Shown: positions 40,406-49,141 of the stretch, in pieces
Numbering within the stretch: position 1 is the first letter of the stretch
Layout: each line of letters starts with the position of its first letter
Assembly (NCBI GenBank): GCA_964402115.1
Contig: CAYOBW010000008.1
Location: 1 to 64,000 of the forward strand
Direction: 5' to 3'
DNA from: CAYOBW01 sp964402115
GTDB lineage: Bacteria > Verrucomicrobiota > Kiritimatiellia > UBA8416 > CAYOBW01
DNA length: 64,000 bases
The notes under the pieces: generated by a model
What the model was told of the DNA's origin: nothing
Databases searched by the model: none
What the model saw: the letters and a program-made list of their open reading frames with translations, nothing else
Position numbers and translations under genes: made by a program

Positions 40406-41257
40406 ATGACCACAGCGTGGGCGGCAGCGGTGTCACGGCGGGGATTCCTGAAGATCGGCGGGGCGGCGGCCGGGTTGCTGGCGCTGCCGGCGCTGCGGGC
40501 GCGGGCGCAGGATGCCAAACCGGCGAAACAGATCCCGGTGGGCCTGCAGCTCTACTCGGTGCGGACCGAGGCGCCGAAGGACCTGCCAGGCGTCCTGAAG
40601 CAGATCGCCGCCGCGGGCTACGCGGGCGTGGAGTTTGCCGGCTACTACAGCAAGTCCGCCGCGGAGCTGCGCAAACTGCTCGACGATTGCGGCCTGAAGT
40701 GCTGCGGCACCCATACCGCCATCGGCACGCTGCGCGGCGACGCGCTCAAGGGCACGATCGAATTCAACCAGGCCCTGGGTAATCCCTACCTCATCGTGCC
40801 CGGCCTGCCCAAGCAGGAGAAGGCGCAGGGCTGGATCGACCTGGCCAAGGAATTCACCGACCTGGCCACGCGCGTCAAGGCGCAGGGCATGTACGTCGGC
40901 TATCACGCGCACGGCGGCGATTTCGCGCGCGTCGAGGGACAGGTGCCGTGGGATTTGTTCTTCGGCAACGCCGGCCCGGACGTGGTCATGCAGATGGACA
41001 CGGGCAACTGCCTCGGCGGTGGCGGGGATCCCGTGGCGCTGCTGCGCAAGTACCCGGGGCGGGCGCTGACCGTGCATCTGAAGGAGCACGGCGGCACGGG
41101 CATCGTGGGGGGCGGAACCGTGGCGTGGAACGAAGTCTTTGCGCTTTGCGAGTCCACGGGCAACACCCGCTGGTACATCATCGAGCACGAAGGCGCCGGC
41201 AACCCCTTGGACAACATCCGCTTCTCGCGCGAGGGACTCAAGAAGCTCGGGCGGTAG
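40406..41257 (+). CDS. TAT-exported sugar isomerase/epimerase-like protein
   Basis: The 283-residue protein has a twin-arginine signal (SRRGFLKIGG, residues 10-19) and a TIM-barrel core of the AP-endonuclease-2/xylose isomerase-like family: QLYSVRTEAPKDLPGVLKQI, GYAGVEFAGYYSKSA, YVGYHAHGGDF, VVMQMDTGNC and YIIEHEGAGNPLDNI, with His, Asp and Glu as likely metal ligands. TAT-exported members in Planctomycetota and Verrucomicrobiota work with 3-keto-sugar enzymes. It faces the DUF1080 gene tail to tail, three bases apart, which supports that pairing. GGGGAGG precedes the start at 40406. Confidence 0.9.
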   Translation: MTTAWAAAVSRRGFLKIGGAAAGLLALPALRARAQDAKPAKQIPVGLQLYSVRTEAPKDLPGVLKQIAAAGYAGVEFAGYYSKSAAELRKLLDDCGLKCCGTHTAIGTLRGDALKGTIEFNQALGNPYLIVPGLPKQEKAQGWIDLAKEFTDLATRVKAQGMYVGYHAHGGDFARVEGQVPWDLFFGNAGPDVVMQMDTGNCLGGGGDPVALLRKYPGRALTVHLKEHGGTGIVGGGTVAWNEVFALCESTGNTRWYIIEHEGAGNPLDNIRFSREGLKKLGR

Positions 41258-41260
41258 ACC

Positions 41261-41941
41261 TCACCCGCCCGCTGCCGGCGTCGCCGGCTGGCCGGCAGGC
41301 GCGGCCGTGCCGGCGCCCAGGTCCTTGACCCGGATGTTGCGGAACTCGACGACGGAGCCATGGCCGAGGAAGCCGATGTGGCCGCTCTTGTTGTGCAGGC
41401 CGGGGTGCTTGGCGAGGTCGTGCATCTTGTCGGTCTGCTTGATCTCGTCGAGGTTGGCGTCCACGATCGGGAAGCCGTTCAGCACGATCTTGATCTGCGG
41501 GCCGTCGGCCGTGACTTCCTGGACGTTCCACTCGCCGACGGGCTTCTGGTGGCCGCGGATGCAGGGCACGATGCCGTAGATCGAGCCGTGGAACTGGTAG
41601 GGCTGGAGGCCGGCGTACTGCGCCGCGGTGTCGTCGAGGATCTGGAGTTCCATGCCGACGTAGGCGGCGTCGCCCTTGGTCGGGGTGCGGATGCCGAGCC
41701 CGTTGTTGGCGCCGGGGGTGAGCTTGAACTCGAACCGCAGGACGAAGTTGCTGTACGGCTTCTCCGTGTAGAGGTTGCCGCCGGGCTTGCAGACGATCCG
41801 GCCTTCCTCGGCGATATAGCCCTTGACGTCGCCGATCCAGCCGGTCAGATCCTTGCCGTTGAACAGCGACACGAAACCCTCATCCTCGGCATACGCCGTC
41901 GTCAGAGCCAACAACCCCGCCAGTGCGATCGCGAACCTCAT
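41261..41941 (-). CDS. DUF1080 protein (3-keto-disaccharide hydrolase-like)
   Basis: The 226-residue secreted protein has a signal peptide (to about TTAYA, residue 18). Its concanavalin-like fold has EGFVSLFNGKDLTGWIGD, NNGLGIRTP, VGMELQILDD, PVGEWNVQEV and LHNKSGHIGFLGHGSVVEFRNIRVK, the hallmark of DUF1080. The family is recorded as 3-keto-glucose glycoside hydrolases or lyases working with sugar isomerases. The C-terminal Ala/Pro tail is variable. The gene is convergent with the TAT isomerase-like gene. Confidence 0.92.
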   Translation of the reverse strand: MRFAIALAGLLALTTAYAEDEGFVSLFNGKDLTGWIGDVKGYIAEEGRIVCKPGGNLYTEKPYSNFVLRFEFKLTPGANNGLGIRTPTKGDAAYVGMELQILDDTAAQYAGLQPYQFHGSIYGIVPCIRGHQKPVGEWNVQEVTADGPQIKIVLNGFPIVDANLDEIKQTDKMHDLAKHPGLHNKSGHIGFLGHGSVVEFRNIRVKDLGAGTAAPAGQPATPAAGG

Positions 41942-42518
41942 GTCTGTTTCCTCCCTGTGTGCTGCGGCAGCCATCCGGCCGCAGCCGCGCGGAATATCGC
42001 ACGTCCCGCGCCTCCGCGCAACGGCAGAAACAACACGGCACAGGGCAAACGCATCTTATCCCACTGAGATCTGTCGGGTGTTGCCCCGGATAGGGCACCG
42101 CCCTGCCCTGAACCCGCCGAAAGGCCGCCGGAGCCGATCCGGCGCGACCCCACCGCCCGGGGCGACGGCCCTGCACGGCGGGGCTGTGAACAGTGAATCA
42201 GGCCATCCCGTCATCCTGAGCGCAGCGAAGGATCTCGGCGTACCCGCCGCGCGGCAGGCGGGCGAGCGGGTACGGGCGGGCGCCCCGCCTGGCGGCGGGA
42301 GATCCTTCGCTGCGCTCAGGATGACGAGGAGGGAAGCTCGGGATGACGCGTTCTTTTCAGCGGCAGAAGTTCGAGGGATGAGATGCGTTTGCCCTGCAAC
42401 ACGGCAGACACAACCGGGGGATAGGCCTGGCCGTCGGGCTGTCGGCGCCGTGGGGCGCGCTGAGGCCGCAGGCGGGCCGGCTTCGTGCGTTCGGGTTGCA
42501 GCGTAGCGCGTCTGCCTG
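41942..42518. other. 577-bp intergenic region with a palindromic repeat
   Basis: Between two minus-strand genes. It holds the GTCATCCTGAGCG element at 42,210-42,325. The rest is GC-rich without a recognisable ORF, promoter or terminator. Confidence 0.6.
42210..42325. repeat. GTCATCCTGAGCG-type inverted repeat, copy 1
   Basis: Two 27-bp arms (GTCATCCTGAGCGCAGCG to AGGATCTC, and the exact reverse complement at 42,299-42,325) flank a GC-rich spacer of 62 bp with secondary stems. The same element lies at 60,915-61,010 with T for G in the arms. This repeat family is very widespread among bacterial genomes (recollection). Confidence 0.9.
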
Positions 42519-44750
42519 TCATGGCGACAGGCGCGGCGCGGCAGCCCCGGCACGCTCCGTCAGGTTCAGGACGTGCAAGAGGTGGCTGCAGTAAACCCGC
42601 AGGGGATGTCCCCCATTCTCATCCGAGTGGTAAGCGTAGCTGTGATACCTGTTGACCAGGTCGCGAGCCCGCTGCTTCTCGCCACCCGCAACGAGCTGTC
42701 GCGCCACGAGCGCGATGCCTCCCGGAGGAATCGGCCGGGTGAGCGCCTCGCCGGCCGGCAAAGCCCGGAAGACGATGTGCGCGGCGGGCGCCAGCGTCTT
42801 GAGCAAGTCCTCGTAGTCAGCCGGATCAGGAGCCGCGGCAACCTTGGCGCGTGCACGGTAGTCCTTCACGGCCTGCGCAACCCAGGCCGATTCGGGATGA
42901 AGCCAGGCCAGCGACTCGTAGAAGAGTCCCGCCTCGCGCCGCGGATGCTTCCTGTCGTAGGCGTCGAACAGAACCCAGAGCTCCCGATCGTTCGGACAGC
43001 GCGCCAGAAGGGCGACGACGTGCCCGCATTCGTTCGTCGTTCCGCGCGCCAGGTCGGCTTCGGCCAGCAGGATGGCGGCCTCGCGACGACATAGCGGGTC
43101 CGCCGTCAGGCAGCACCGCAGTTGCCCGAAATCCACGGGTTTGCCGGCCAGAAGCTGCCTGTAGCCGTCCAGGAGATACCGCTTGAAGCTGTCGTTCGTC
43201 AGGGTTCTGATTCTTCCGTCCAGCGTGTCGAAGGTGCCTGTGTCTCCCACAAAGGCCGCGCAGACCGCGGCCTGCAAGAGCGCGTCCTGGATATCCTGCC
43301 CGCTTCCCTTCATGGTCGAGACTGCGGTCAGGCACACCCGGATGGCCGTCTCGAACTGCCGCATGGAGCGACATGCGGCGGCGAGTTGCGTCAAGCTCGT
43401 GCGCCCGTGCTCGACATCCCCATCCTCCAGATAGGCCTTCGCATTGGCGTGCGCGAAGGCGGTGGCGATGTCCTCCCGCCCCAACGCCGTCAGCGCCTGG
43501 CTCAGCTTCCCGACGATGCGGCGGTCCTGGTCGGACGACCCCCTCAGGTAGGGACTGCCCAACTGCGTCAAAGCGAGCGCAACGGCCAGATCGGCGTCCG
43601 CTCCTCCGTGCGGCGGTCCGTACATGAGGTTGCCCAGCAGCCCGAGCAGGCCGTTCGCATTGGGGTACCTGGCCGCAGTGGCCAGGCCCCGCACAAGCAA
43701 TTCGGGCGGTATGTCCCCCCGGTCGCTGGCCGCGCGGATGCGCCACTCCACGACGCCTGGCGCGTTCGACCCGACCAGCGCCTGGGCCGCGTCAACGAAA
43801 CGCGCGTACGTGGCCACGTTCGCGCGCGTCACCTCGTAATCGCTCAACACCGCCTCAGTCAGATACGCGCCCAGGCACTTCTCCTTCTCCTGCTGATAGC
43901 GCGCCCAGTCGTTGTTCTGCCAGTAGCTCTGGTTGGCAATCCAGTAGCGTACCTCCGCAAACTGCGGATCGCGCTCCAGGATCGGTCGGTAGCACTGGAA
44001 CTCCTCCGCTGTCCTTTCCTCCTGGAACGCGGCGGCTCCCAGATCCCAGAGCGACTCCGCTTTCGTGCAGCGAGGAAGCCGGAAATGCGCGCTGAGCGCG
44101 GGCGTGGGTTCATGGCCCACATGGCGGCTGCAGGCGTCGCACATGTCGCCCAGCAAATCGAAATACGACCGCGGTTCGGTGTATGCCTGCGTCAGGGACA
44201 GCTGGCCCGCCTTGTCGAAGATCTGCAGCTGTCCGACATACCCGCCCGGCGCCTTGCGGATCTCCCCGCCGATGGCATGAGTTGCGCGCCACCGTTGCAC
44301 TTGCCGGGCGAGCATCTGTCCATCGTAGGCCTGCTCGAGCGCGAGCATCTCCGGGCGCGCGCGTTTGAAAACGAAGTAGGCGTGGCGCGCGCAGTAGTTG
44401 CCGGGCACCCAGTCGAGCGCATTGGACAATAGGAACGCGAAGGCCCGGGCCTCCTCGCGCGCGTGCGGGGCGTTCGTGTCCGTGCGAAACGGCAGCGTCA
44501 GATGGTTGAACCCCGCCTGCGCGTAGGGGGCGTGGGGGAAGTACGGCCACGCCGCGACGATTTCCTCCATCGTTGGGCTGGGCAGCGTGTCCGGTTCCGC
44601 TCGCCCGATGGCACTCGGTCTTTGCTGGCGTGGCATGCCCTTGCCGGTCGGACGGCCACACCCGCCAGCCGCCGCCAGGAGCGTGCCCAACGCGAGCACC
44701 AGGATGGCGGCCCTCGTAAACGGTTCCTTCCCGCGCGTGCGCAGCGTCAT
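42519..44750 (-). CDS. Large putative lipoprotein with repeated helical (TPR-like) segments
   Basis: The 743-residue protein starts with a hydrophobic export signal whose LLAAAGGC could be a lipobox with the modified Cys near residue 31. No catalytic signature is seen. The rest is predicted helical and contains many segments of TPR-like look (AESLWDLGAAAFQEERTAEE, ALGREDIATAFAHANAKAYL, MRQFETAIRVCLTAVSTM, REAAILLAEADLARGTTNEC). I do not recognise a family. It lies alone between repeat-bearing DNA and the OmpR-type regulator. Its role could be scaffolding in the envelope. Confidence 0.75.
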   Translation of the reverse strand: MTLRTRGKEPFTRAAILVLALGTLLAAAGGCGRPTGKGMPRQQRPSAIGRAEPDTLPSPTMEEIVAAWPYFPHAPYAQAGFNHLTLPFRTDTNAPHAREEARAFAFLLSNALDWVPGNYCARHAYFVFKRARPEMLALEQAYDGQMLARQVQRWRATHAIGGEIRKAPGGYVGQLQIFDKAGQLSLTQAYTEPRSYFDLLGDMCDACSRHVGHEPTPALSAHFRLPRCTKAESLWDLGAAAFQEERTAEEFQCYRPILERDPQFAEVRYWIANQSYWQNNDWARYQQEKEKCLGAYLTEAVLSDYEVTRANVATYARFVDAAQALVGSNAPGVVEWRIRAASDRGDIPPELLVRGLATAARYPNANGLLGLLGNLMYGPPHGGADADLAVALALTQLGSPYLRGSSDQDRRIVGKLSQALTALGREDIATAFAHANAKAYLEDGDVEHGRTSLTQLAAACRSMRQFETAIRVCLTAVSTMKGSGQDIQDALLQAAVCAAFVGDTGTFDTLDGRIRTLTNDSFKRYLLDGYRQLLAGKPVDFGQLRCCLTADPLCRREAAILLAEADLARGTTNECGHVVALLARCPNDRELWVLFDAYDRKHPRREAGLFYESLAWLHPESAWVAQAVKDYRARAKVAAAPDPADYEDLLKTLAPAAHIVFRALPAGEALTRPIPPGGIALVARQLVAGGEKQRARDLVNRYHSYAYHSDENGGHPLRVYCSHLLHVLNLTERAGAAAPRLSP

Positions 44751-44859
44751 GGTTCTTGCCTGCCTTTCGATCGGGCGCCGCGCGCAGCTTGTGCGGGCCT
44801 CGCCTGGCGTTCTTCACGATCGAAAATTAGCGGATGCTGCGAGATTGCGCCAGCTGAAT

Positions 44860-45582
44860 TCACCCGCCGCGTGAGGCTGTCCCCGCGTAGCGGTAGCCGA
44901 CGCCGTGCACGGTTTCGATGACCGCTGGCGCGGCGGGTTTGAGCTCGATCTTCTTGCGCAGCTTGGCGACGTGCTGGTCGAGCGTGCGCGTGGTGCCGAA
45001 GTAGTCGATGCCCCACACGGCGTTGAGCAGCTGGTCGCGCGAAAGGACCTCGTCGGGGTGGGCGGCGAAGAAGCGGAGCAGCTGGAGCTCGCGGGCGGAG
45101 ATGGCGAACGCCCGCTTGCCGAGCCGGCCGCGGTACTGGAGGGCGTCTATCTCGGCCGGGCCGAAGCGGAACTGGGCCGCGGGCTCGGCGGCGTGAGCCG
45201 GGGCGGGCGCGCGCCGCGCCCGTCGCAGCACGGCGGCGATGCGCGCGAGCAGCTCGTGCACGCCGAACGGCTTGGTGATGTAGTCGTCGGCTCCGAGCCG
45301 CAGCCCCACGACCTTGTCCACCTCCTGGCCCTTGGCCGTGAGGATGATGATGGGCACGTCCGCATTCGCCGCCCGGAGCTGGCGGCACACGTCGTAGCCG
45401 CTTACGTTGGGCATCATGAGATCGAGCAGCACGGCGTCGTACGGCCGGCGGCGGAACAGGGCCAGCGCCGCCGCGCCGTCCTCGGCCGGATCGGCGGTGT
45501 AGCCGTCGCTCTCGAGCGTATCCACCAGGCCGGCGCGGATGTTGGCGTCGTCCTCGGCGACCAGGATGTGGGCGCGTGTCAT
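44860..45582 (-). CDS. OmpR-family response regulator
   Basis: The 240-residue protein has a receiver domain (AEDDANIR, phospho-acceptor Asp54 in VLLDLMMPN, TAKG, and Lys in ITKPFG) and a winged-helix DNA-binding domain (ISARELQLLRFFAAHPDEVL, VWGIDYFGTTRTLDQHVAKL, ETVHGVGYRYAG). It begins inside the stop of the kinase gene (ATGA at 45579-45582), so kinase and regulator are made together. The paired TGTAAA-N5-TGTAAA direct repeats 3.5 kb upstream, between the VWA genes, have the 11-bp spacing used by this regulator class and may be its targets (inference). Confidence 0.94.
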   Translation of the reverse strand: MTRAHILVAEDDANIRAGLVDTLESDGYTADPAEDGAAALALFRRRPYDAVLLDLMMPNVSGYDVCRQLRAANADVPIIILTAKGQEVDKVVGLRLGADDYITKPFGVHELLARIAAVLRRARRAPAPAHAAEPAAQFRFGPAEIDALQYRGRLGKRAFAISARELQLLRFFAAHPDEVLSRDQLLNAVWGIDYFGTTRTLDQHVAKLRKKIELKPAAPAVIETVHGVGYRYAGTASRGG

Positions 45583-47318
45583 GCGGGACCTCCTCGCAGT
45601 TTCATGACGAAGCAACTGCCGCCGCCCGGGCGGGGCTCGAACGTCAGGTCGTCGCCCTGCTCGCGCAGCAGGCCGCGGGCGATGCTCAGCCCCAGCCCCG
45701 CGCCCGGCTGGCGGGCGGTGATCGAGTCGTCGGCGCGGTAGAACTTCTCGAAGATCCGGTCGCGGTCGCGGGCCGCCACGCCGGGGCCGCGGTCGCAGAT
45801 GGCCAGGCGCGCTCCCTCGCCGTCGCCCTCCAGGCTGAGGCTCAGCTCGCGGCCCTCCGCCGCGTACTTGATGGCGTTGTCCACGAGGTTCAGCAGCGCC
45901 TGCTCGAGGGCGTCGCGGTCGGTGCGCACGGTCAGCGGCGCGGTGGGCGCCTCGACCGTCAGCGCCAGGCCCGCGCCCTCGATGCGCAGCCGGTGCGCGT
46001 CGGCGAAGGCGCGCAGGCCGGCCGCCAGGTCGACGGGCTCGGGGCGGTACGTCCGGCGGTGCTGCTCCAGCCGGCTGAAATCCAGCACGTTGTTGACCAG
46101 CCGGGTCAGCCGCTCGCTCTCCTCGGCGATCACCCGCAGGTAGCGCGCGCGCTTCTCGGGGTCGCGCACGCGGTCCTGGTGCAGCAGGTCCGCGTACATG
46201 CGGATGCTGGTGAGCGGCGTCTTGAGCTCGTGCGAGACGTTCGAAACGAAGGTCGTCTTCAGCCGGGCGTCACGCGCGCTCTGGTGCGCGGCGCGCGCCA
46301 GCAGCGCCCCGCCGCTGAGAATCGCGGCCACGAGGATGGCCAGCAGCAGGCCCGCGAGCAGCAGGAACGTGCGCGCCGGGGCCAGGCCGGGCGGGCCCGA
46401 CGGGCTGTACGACGCCACCTGCCAGTGCGGCAGGTAGGGCGAAAGGGAGATGGCGATGGCGGGCCGCGCCCCGTCGGCGAGCTCGACGTCGCCCACCCGG
46501 TGCACGAGCCGGCCGGCGTCGTCCACGATGGCGTGAACGCCGCCGGGCGGCACCGCCCGCGGAAAGACCGCCACCAGCCGCGACAGCAGGGCGGCGAATT
46601 CCATCTCCACGCCGTAGACGCGCCCGTCCGCCAGCTGGACCCAGCCGAGCAGCGACAGCTGGTTGTCCGTGAGCCACGGCTGCCAGCCGTCCCGCGCGGG
46701 CGGGCTCGCGGCCGGCGCCGCGTGCGCGCCGTCCGGGCCGCCGCGCTGCCGCGCCAGCGAGGCGAGCTGCTGGCTGGTCTGGCGGATGTCCCGCACCTGC
46801 TGGACCAGAGCGGCCTGCTGCTGCTCCGCGGCCTGTTGCGCGGGGGCCTGTTGCTCCGCGGCCGGGGGCTGCGCGACTTGTTGCGCGACGGCGGGGGCGC
46901 TCTCGCCGGGCGCGACGTGCCAGGGCAGGCGGCCGCTGAAGAGCGCTTCATACCGCGCGACGAAGCGCTGCTCCTCGCGCGTGCACGAGGCATCCTGCAC
47001 GGGATAGCGCAGCCCGCTGCGCGGGTGCCAGACGAAGACGTGCCGGATGAGGGGATTGGCTTCCTGCCACGCCACCAGCTCCTCCCGCAGGCGGTCGGCG
47101 GGCATGGCCCGCAGCTGCGCCGTCAGCTCGTCCTCGACCGTGGCGACGGCCAACTGGATGCTCTCCGCCACCGCGCGCACGCGCGTCTCCTCGGCCGCGA
47201 GCGCCTGGCCCGCGATCCGCTCGCGCTCGTGCAGCAGCAGGCGGAACGCTGCGCCCGCCGCCAGCAGCGTCGGCACGCAGAGCAGGAGCACGAAGAACAT
47301 GATGCTGCGCCGGTTCAT
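45579..47318 (-). CDS. Membrane sensor histidine kinase with Gln/Ala-rich sensor part
   Basis: The 579-residue protein has a membrane helix at about 7-26 and a periplasmic region to about 320. That region holds two folded parts (LIRHVFVWHPRSGLRYPV, LSLLGWVQLADGRVYGVEM) separated by a low-complexity segment AAEQQAPAQQAAEQQQAALV. A second helix (FLLLAGLLLAILVAAILSG), the phospho-acceptor helix VSNVSHELKTPLTSIRMYA and a HATPase domain (NLVDNAIKYA, DRGPGV, GAGLGLSIA) follow. It pairs with the OmpR-type regulator that overlaps its end. The stimulus is unknown. Repeat copy C lies just upstream. Confidence 0.93.
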   Translation of the reverse strand: MNRRSIMFFVLLLCVPTLLAAGAAFRLLLHERERIAGQALAAEETRVRAVAESIQLAVATVEDELTAQLRAMPADRLREELVAWQEANPLIRHVFVWHPRSGLRYPVQDASCTREEQRFVARYEALFSGRLPWHVAPGESAPAVAQQVAQPPAAEQQAPAQQAAEQQQAALVQQVRDIRQTSQQLASLARQRGGPDGAHAAPAASPPARDGWQPWLTDNQLSLLGWVQLADGRVYGVEMEFAALLSRLVAVFPRAVPPGGVHAIVDDAGRLVHRVGDVELADGARPAIAISLSPYLPHWQVASYSPSGPPGLAPARTFLLLAGLLLAILVAAILSGGALLARAAHQSARDARLKTTFVSNVSHELKTPLTSIRMYADLLHQDRVRDPEKRARYLRVIAEESERLTRLVNNVLDFSRLEQHRRTYRPEPVDLAAGLRAFADAHRLRIEGAGLALTVEAPTAPLTVRTDRDALEQALLNLVDNAIKYAAEGRELSLSLEGDGEGARLAICDRGPGVAARDRDRIFEKFYRADDSITARQPGAGLGLSIARGLLREQGDDLTFEPRPGGGSCFVMKLRGGPA

Positions 47319-47379
47319 ATAGGTTGTTCAGCGGGAACCATCATAGTCCAGTTCCCTGCGATCTTGCAGCGATAAACAG

Positions 47380-47537
47380 CGTTTCTCGGTAACGCCTCGG
47401 TGACGCAGGGGGCTTGCCTGGCACATAACGGCCGGGGACGGCCGTCTCCATCGCGTGGGCAGGCGACGAGGCGTGGAGACGGCGGTCCCCGCCGTTATCG
47501 CCCCCCCCCTCCGCGGCACTGAGGCGTTACGTTTCTC
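47380..47537. mobile_element. Palindromic MITE-like element, copy C, with flanking direct repeat
   Basis: A body of about 142 bp (47,388-47,529) in the same orientation as copy A, from GGTAACGCCTCGGTGACGC to GGCACTGAGGCGTTA. The 8-mer CGTTTCTC flanks it on both sides (47,380-47,387 and 47,530-47,537), a probable target duplication. The internal arms TAACGGCCGGGGACGG and GGTCCCCGCCGTTA form a stem of about 24 bp with two mismatches. It abuts the stop codon of the VWA gene (TGA at 47,538-47,536). Confidence 0.85.
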
Positions 47538-48891
47538 ACCGCGCCCGCTGCTGGTTGATCGTCTGCTGCGCGTCGGTGCGCAGGGCCTTGCGCGACTCGT
47601 TGCTCAGGGCGCCGTGCTCCAGCTCCGCCGCCTGCCGGGTCATCGCCTCGGCCTTCTGCTCGAGCTCGTCGTCGCCTAGTTTCGCCCCGGCCGCCTTGAG
47701 ATTGGACGCCGACGTCGCGAGCCGCTGCGCGGCTTCCTTGTGCCTGCCCTGGTCCGCGAGGGCAATGGCCTCCTCCTGCGCCGAGGCGTTGTTCTGCAGC
47801 TCGTACGCCTTCTGCACGCCCGTGTTGGCGAATGTGGCGACCTCCCGCTCGTCGGCGCTGAACCGGGCGGTCACCGCCGCGCGGGAGGCGCCGGCGCGGC
47901 CCGTCAGCGCGTCCTCGTACGACACGCTCGCGACGGCCACGTCGCGGCTCGCGCCCGCTTCGGCGGCGGACAGCTCGACCTCCACGAGGGCGAACTTCTC
48001 CTGCCCGCCATACAGCTGGCCAAGCGGCACCTCGACCTTCCGGCCGGTCACGCGGCCCTCGCGGCCCAGCACGGCGAGGGGCTGCACGCCGTCCGGGCAT
48101 TCGATCACGATCCGCACCTTCCGGGCCACGACCGTCAGCACGTCGCCCAGCTCCTCCTTGAAGATCCGGGGCAGCTCGCTGCTGTCGCGGACGAAGTACG
48201 TGTTGCCGTCGCTGCGCTGCGCGAGGCGGGCCATCAGGTCCTCGTTGTAATCCGTGCCGACGCCGATGGTCGTGACCGAGATGCCCTCCTTGATGAGGGC
48301 CGCGCCGAGCCGGCCCAGGTCCTCGGGGGTGCTGGGGCCGACGTTGGCCAGGCCGTCCGAGAGCAGGATGGCGCGGTGCACGTAGCGCGGTTCGAGGTTC
48401 TTGCGCAGCTCCGCCGCAGCCTGGCTCACCCCGGCGAAAAGCGCGGTGTTGCCGCCGGCGCCGATGCCGCGAATCCGCGCCTCGATGTCGCCCGCGTCGC
48501 CCACGGGCCGCGCCGGCACGATCGTCTCGACGCCCGAATCGTAGACCACCAGCGAGAAGACGTCGCGCGCGGCAAGCCGCCGGACGGCGTCGAGGGCGCC
48601 TTCGCGGGCCCTGGCGATCTTCTCCCCCTCCATCGAGCCGGACTTGTCGAGCACCACCGCGAGGTTCAACGGCGGCCGCTCGCGCTTGTCGACCGGGATG
48701 ACGCCATCCAGGGAGACCTTCAGGACCGCCCTCTGCGCCTGCCCCGCGGGCAGCACGCCGCGATCGAGCTCCACGCGGCACGTGACCACGTCGCCCGCTG
48801 CGCCGCGCGCGGCCGTCGCCGCCAGCGCCAGCGCCAGCCCGGCGGCGCACGCCGGGACTGCCATTCCACATCCATGCTTCCACTTGTTCAT
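47536..48891 (-). CDS. Exported von Willebrand factor A (VWA) domain protein
   Basis: The 451-residue protein has a signal peptide (to about residue 30). A VWA domain at about 75-260 has a full metal site: VVLDKSGSM (D82, S84, S86), GNTALFAGV, LLSDGLANVGP. The middle is a beta-rich region (VPLGQLYGGQEKFALVEVEL) and the C-terminal third is a helical coil rich in Ala, Glu and Gln (EEAIALADQGRHKEAAQRLA). VWA proteins bind partners through the metal ion. It is divergent from the VIT-VWA operon and close to an OmpR-type system. AAGGAGGA precedes ATG 48891. Function, perhaps envelope assembly, is unknown. Confidence 0.9.
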   Translation of the reverse strand: MNKWKHGCGMAVPACAAGLALALAATAARGAAGDVVTCRVELDRGVLPAGQAQRAVLKVSLDGVIPVDKRERPPLNLAVVLDKSGSMEGEKIARAREGALDAVRRLAARDVFSLVVYDSGVETIVPARPVGDAGDIEARIRGIGAGGNTALFAGVSQAAAELRKNLEPRYVHRAILLSDGLANVGPSTPEDLGRLGAALIKEGISVTTIGVGTDYNEDLMARLAQRSDGNTYFVRDSSELPRIFKEELGDVLTVVARKVRIVIECPDGVQPLAVLGREGRVTGRKVEVPLGQLYGGQEKFALVEVELSAAEAGASRDVAVASVSYEDALTGRAGASRAAVTARFSADEREVATFANTGVQKAYELQNNASAQEEAIALADQGRHKEAAQRLATSASNLKAAGAKLGDDELEQKAEAMTRQAAELEHGALSNESRKALRTDAQQTINQQRAR

Positions 48892-48983
48892 GTCCGTCCT
48901 CCTTGCCGCAGCGCGGCGGCGGCCTTTCTTTTGCCGCCTGCCTGTCATGCAACCACGAACCGCCGGCGCGGGTGTCATCCGTC

Positions 48984-49000
48984 TGTAAAGGGATTGTAAA
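48984..49000 (+). promoter_or_regulatory. Direct repeat TGTAAA-N5-TGTAAA, candidate OmpR-type operator 1
   Basis: TGTAAA lies at 48,984-48,989 and 48,995-49,000, exactly 11 bp apart, in the gap between the divergent VWA and VIT-VWA genes. Response regulators of the OmpR/PhoB class bind tandem direct repeats of this spacing. An OmpR-type regulator gene lies about 3.4 kb away. Confidence 0.55.
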
Positions 49001-49037
49001 ACGGATGTATGCGCGACGCACGCCGGGAGACGATTCT

Positions 49038-49054
49038 TTTACAAACGGTTTACG
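49038..49054 (-). promoter_or_regulatory. Direct repeat CGTAAA-N5-TGTAAA, candidate OmpR-type operator 2
   Basis: On the minus strand CGTAAA-CCGTT-TGTAAA has the same 11-bp repeat spacing as the first site, in mirror orientation. The two sites could serve the two divergent promoters, one each. Confidence 0.5.
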
Positions 49055-49141
49055 CGCCGGTGACCCCTTCGCCGCCGGAGGATGTTAGACATGGCGGCGT
49101 CAAAGGCGGAACAGGGTCTCGCATACGAAGGAGGAACGCAG

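Noticed and set aside
42056..42553. 165-codon minus-strand frame downstream of the lipoprotein
   Set aside because: Most of it is translated repeat DNA (VILSAAKDLPPPGG text), not a gene.
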